Below are positions 63,443 to 64,000 of a stretch of 64,000 nt of DNA, in pieces. The notes below the pieces were generated by a model. That model saw nothing but the letters and a program-made list of their open reading frames with translations, made no database searches and was not told the origin of the DNA. Source of the stretch: a virus. Numbering within the stretch: position 1 is the first letter of the stretch; each line of letters starts with the position of its first letter. The stretch lies in IMG/VR virus record IMGVR_UViG_3300018432_000014, positions 1-64,000 of that record. One strand, written 5' to 3'. The position numbers and the translations under genes were made by a program.

Positions 63443-63742
63443 ATGGCCGGTGAGCTGATCGAGTTGTTCGTCGACAAGACGCTCGGGCGTCGCGTGTTGA
63501 CGAAAATCCAAGACGTGATCTCGACCTCGTTCGTCGACGATCGTTCTCGCATCACTCGAGCTGAGACGATACGGCGATTCAAGATCGTCGAGACGCTGTT
63601 CCGCGAGTTGCGGGCCGAGGGTTGGCCTCATCAACGCATCCTCGATGTGATGCCCGAGGCTCTGCGAAGCAAGCTCGACGGCACGCCATGGGAGCCAGAC
63701 TTCACTCGCAACGTTTGGATGCCGAGCGGTAGTCGCGGTTGA
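63443..63742 (+). CDS. Virion-region hypothetical protein
   Basis: 99 residues (MAGELIELFVDKTLGRRVLT...). Helical with RITRAETIRRFKIVETLFRE. Possibly head-associated by position. Confidence 0.6.
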   Translation: MAGELIELFVDKTLGRRVLTKIQDVISTSFVDDRSRITRAETIRRFKIVETLFRELRAEGWPHQRILDVMPEALRSKLDGTPWEPDFTRNVWMPSGSRG

Positions 63743-63811
63743 CGGACGCGTCACAAGTTGCGCCGGTCAGTCGATCGAGCATCTACTTGCCGGCTAAGGG
63801 AGCCCGACAGA

Positions 63812-64000
63812 ATGCCGACCTTTGCAGAGCAGATCGCCGCTACGAACGCCAAACTCGACGCACTGATCGCCGGGCCGCCGCCGCCCGCGCCGCCTGCACC
63901 CGAAGAGTTGAAGCTCACTCCTGCAGAGGCGCTCGCGACGATCACGGCCGAGCTGAACAAGAGTGACACGACGCCAGATCGCGCGACTTACCTCAAGTCG
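63812..64000 (+). CDS. 5' part of a virion-module gene (runs off the window)
   Basis: 63 residues, open to the end of the window, GGGAG site upstream. MPTFAEQIAATNAKLDALIA is a coiled-coil-like start, followed by a Pro run PPPPAPPAPEE and a helix. At this position a scaffolding or protease protein would be expected. The class cannot be decided from the fragment. Confidence 0.6.
   Translation, partial: MPTFAEQIAATNAKLDALIAGPPPPAPPAPEELKLTPAEALATITAELNKSDTTPDRATYLKS

Overview
This window is a piece of a high-GC, double-stranded DNA tailed-phage genome (Caudoviricetes). The evidence is a family B DNA polymerase, RecA-like recombinase, SbcCD pair, RuvC-like resolvase, large terminase, portal with an intein, Mu gpF-like head morphogenesis protein, tyrosine integrase and a tRNA-fragment attachment site. 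Most genes overlap by ATGA/GTGA/TGATG. The integrase and attP-like site suggest a temperate phage. The host cannot be named; the GC content, frequent GTG starts and apparent leaderless promoters with TANNNT -10 boxes only point to a high-GC bacterium.

Layout. 0-13 kb: replication and recombination (DNA polymerase, probable gp32-like SSB, HNH-like protein, DUF3310, RecA-like, SbcD, SbcC, RuvC-like, DNA methyltransferase), interrupted by one antisense DUF3309 membrane gene. 13-20 kb: about two dozen tiny, tightly overlapped genes of unknown function, including coiled coils and a ribbon-helix-helix protein. 20-27 kb: a minus-strand zinc-motif protein, a possible small terminase, a serine resolvase, the large terminase and further small genes. 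27.3-30.7 kb: a seven-gene minus-strand operon in which every junction is a 4-nt overlap, ending in a sigma-region-4-like protein and a resolvase-type HTH. 30.7-36.7 kb and 47.4-52 kb: cassette-like arrays in which each small gene has its own copy of one 39-bp promoter/operator and often a GC-rich hairpin. 36.7-42 kb: XRE repressor and small genes, including a J-domain protein. 42-45.1 kb: lysogeny region (Xis-like HTH overlapping the integrase, a split HTH gene, attP-like tRNA-Ala segment, second XRE protein). 47.5-50.7 kb: an amidoligase with two gamma-glutamylcyclotransferase-like proteins, then an ATP-dependent DNA ligase. 52-57.8 kb: nuclease-like protein, XRE, sigma-region-4-like and Fis-like HTH proteins, zinc proteins, ParB-methyltransferase fusion and DUF7768. 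57.9-64 kb: the start of the virion module, running off the right edge.

The most unusual feature is regulation. Seventeen copies of a 39-bp element have constant internal spacing, and the start codon usually lies exactly 6 nt after the -10 box, which predicts leaderless mRNAs. A second dispersed element (GTCCCG-N4-CGGGAC) places the start codon 9 nt after CGGGAC. A third is a 20-bp palindrome present nine times across the window, in genes and between them. Four XRE/Fis-type HTH proteins and two sigma-region-4-like proteins are local candidates to read these sites.
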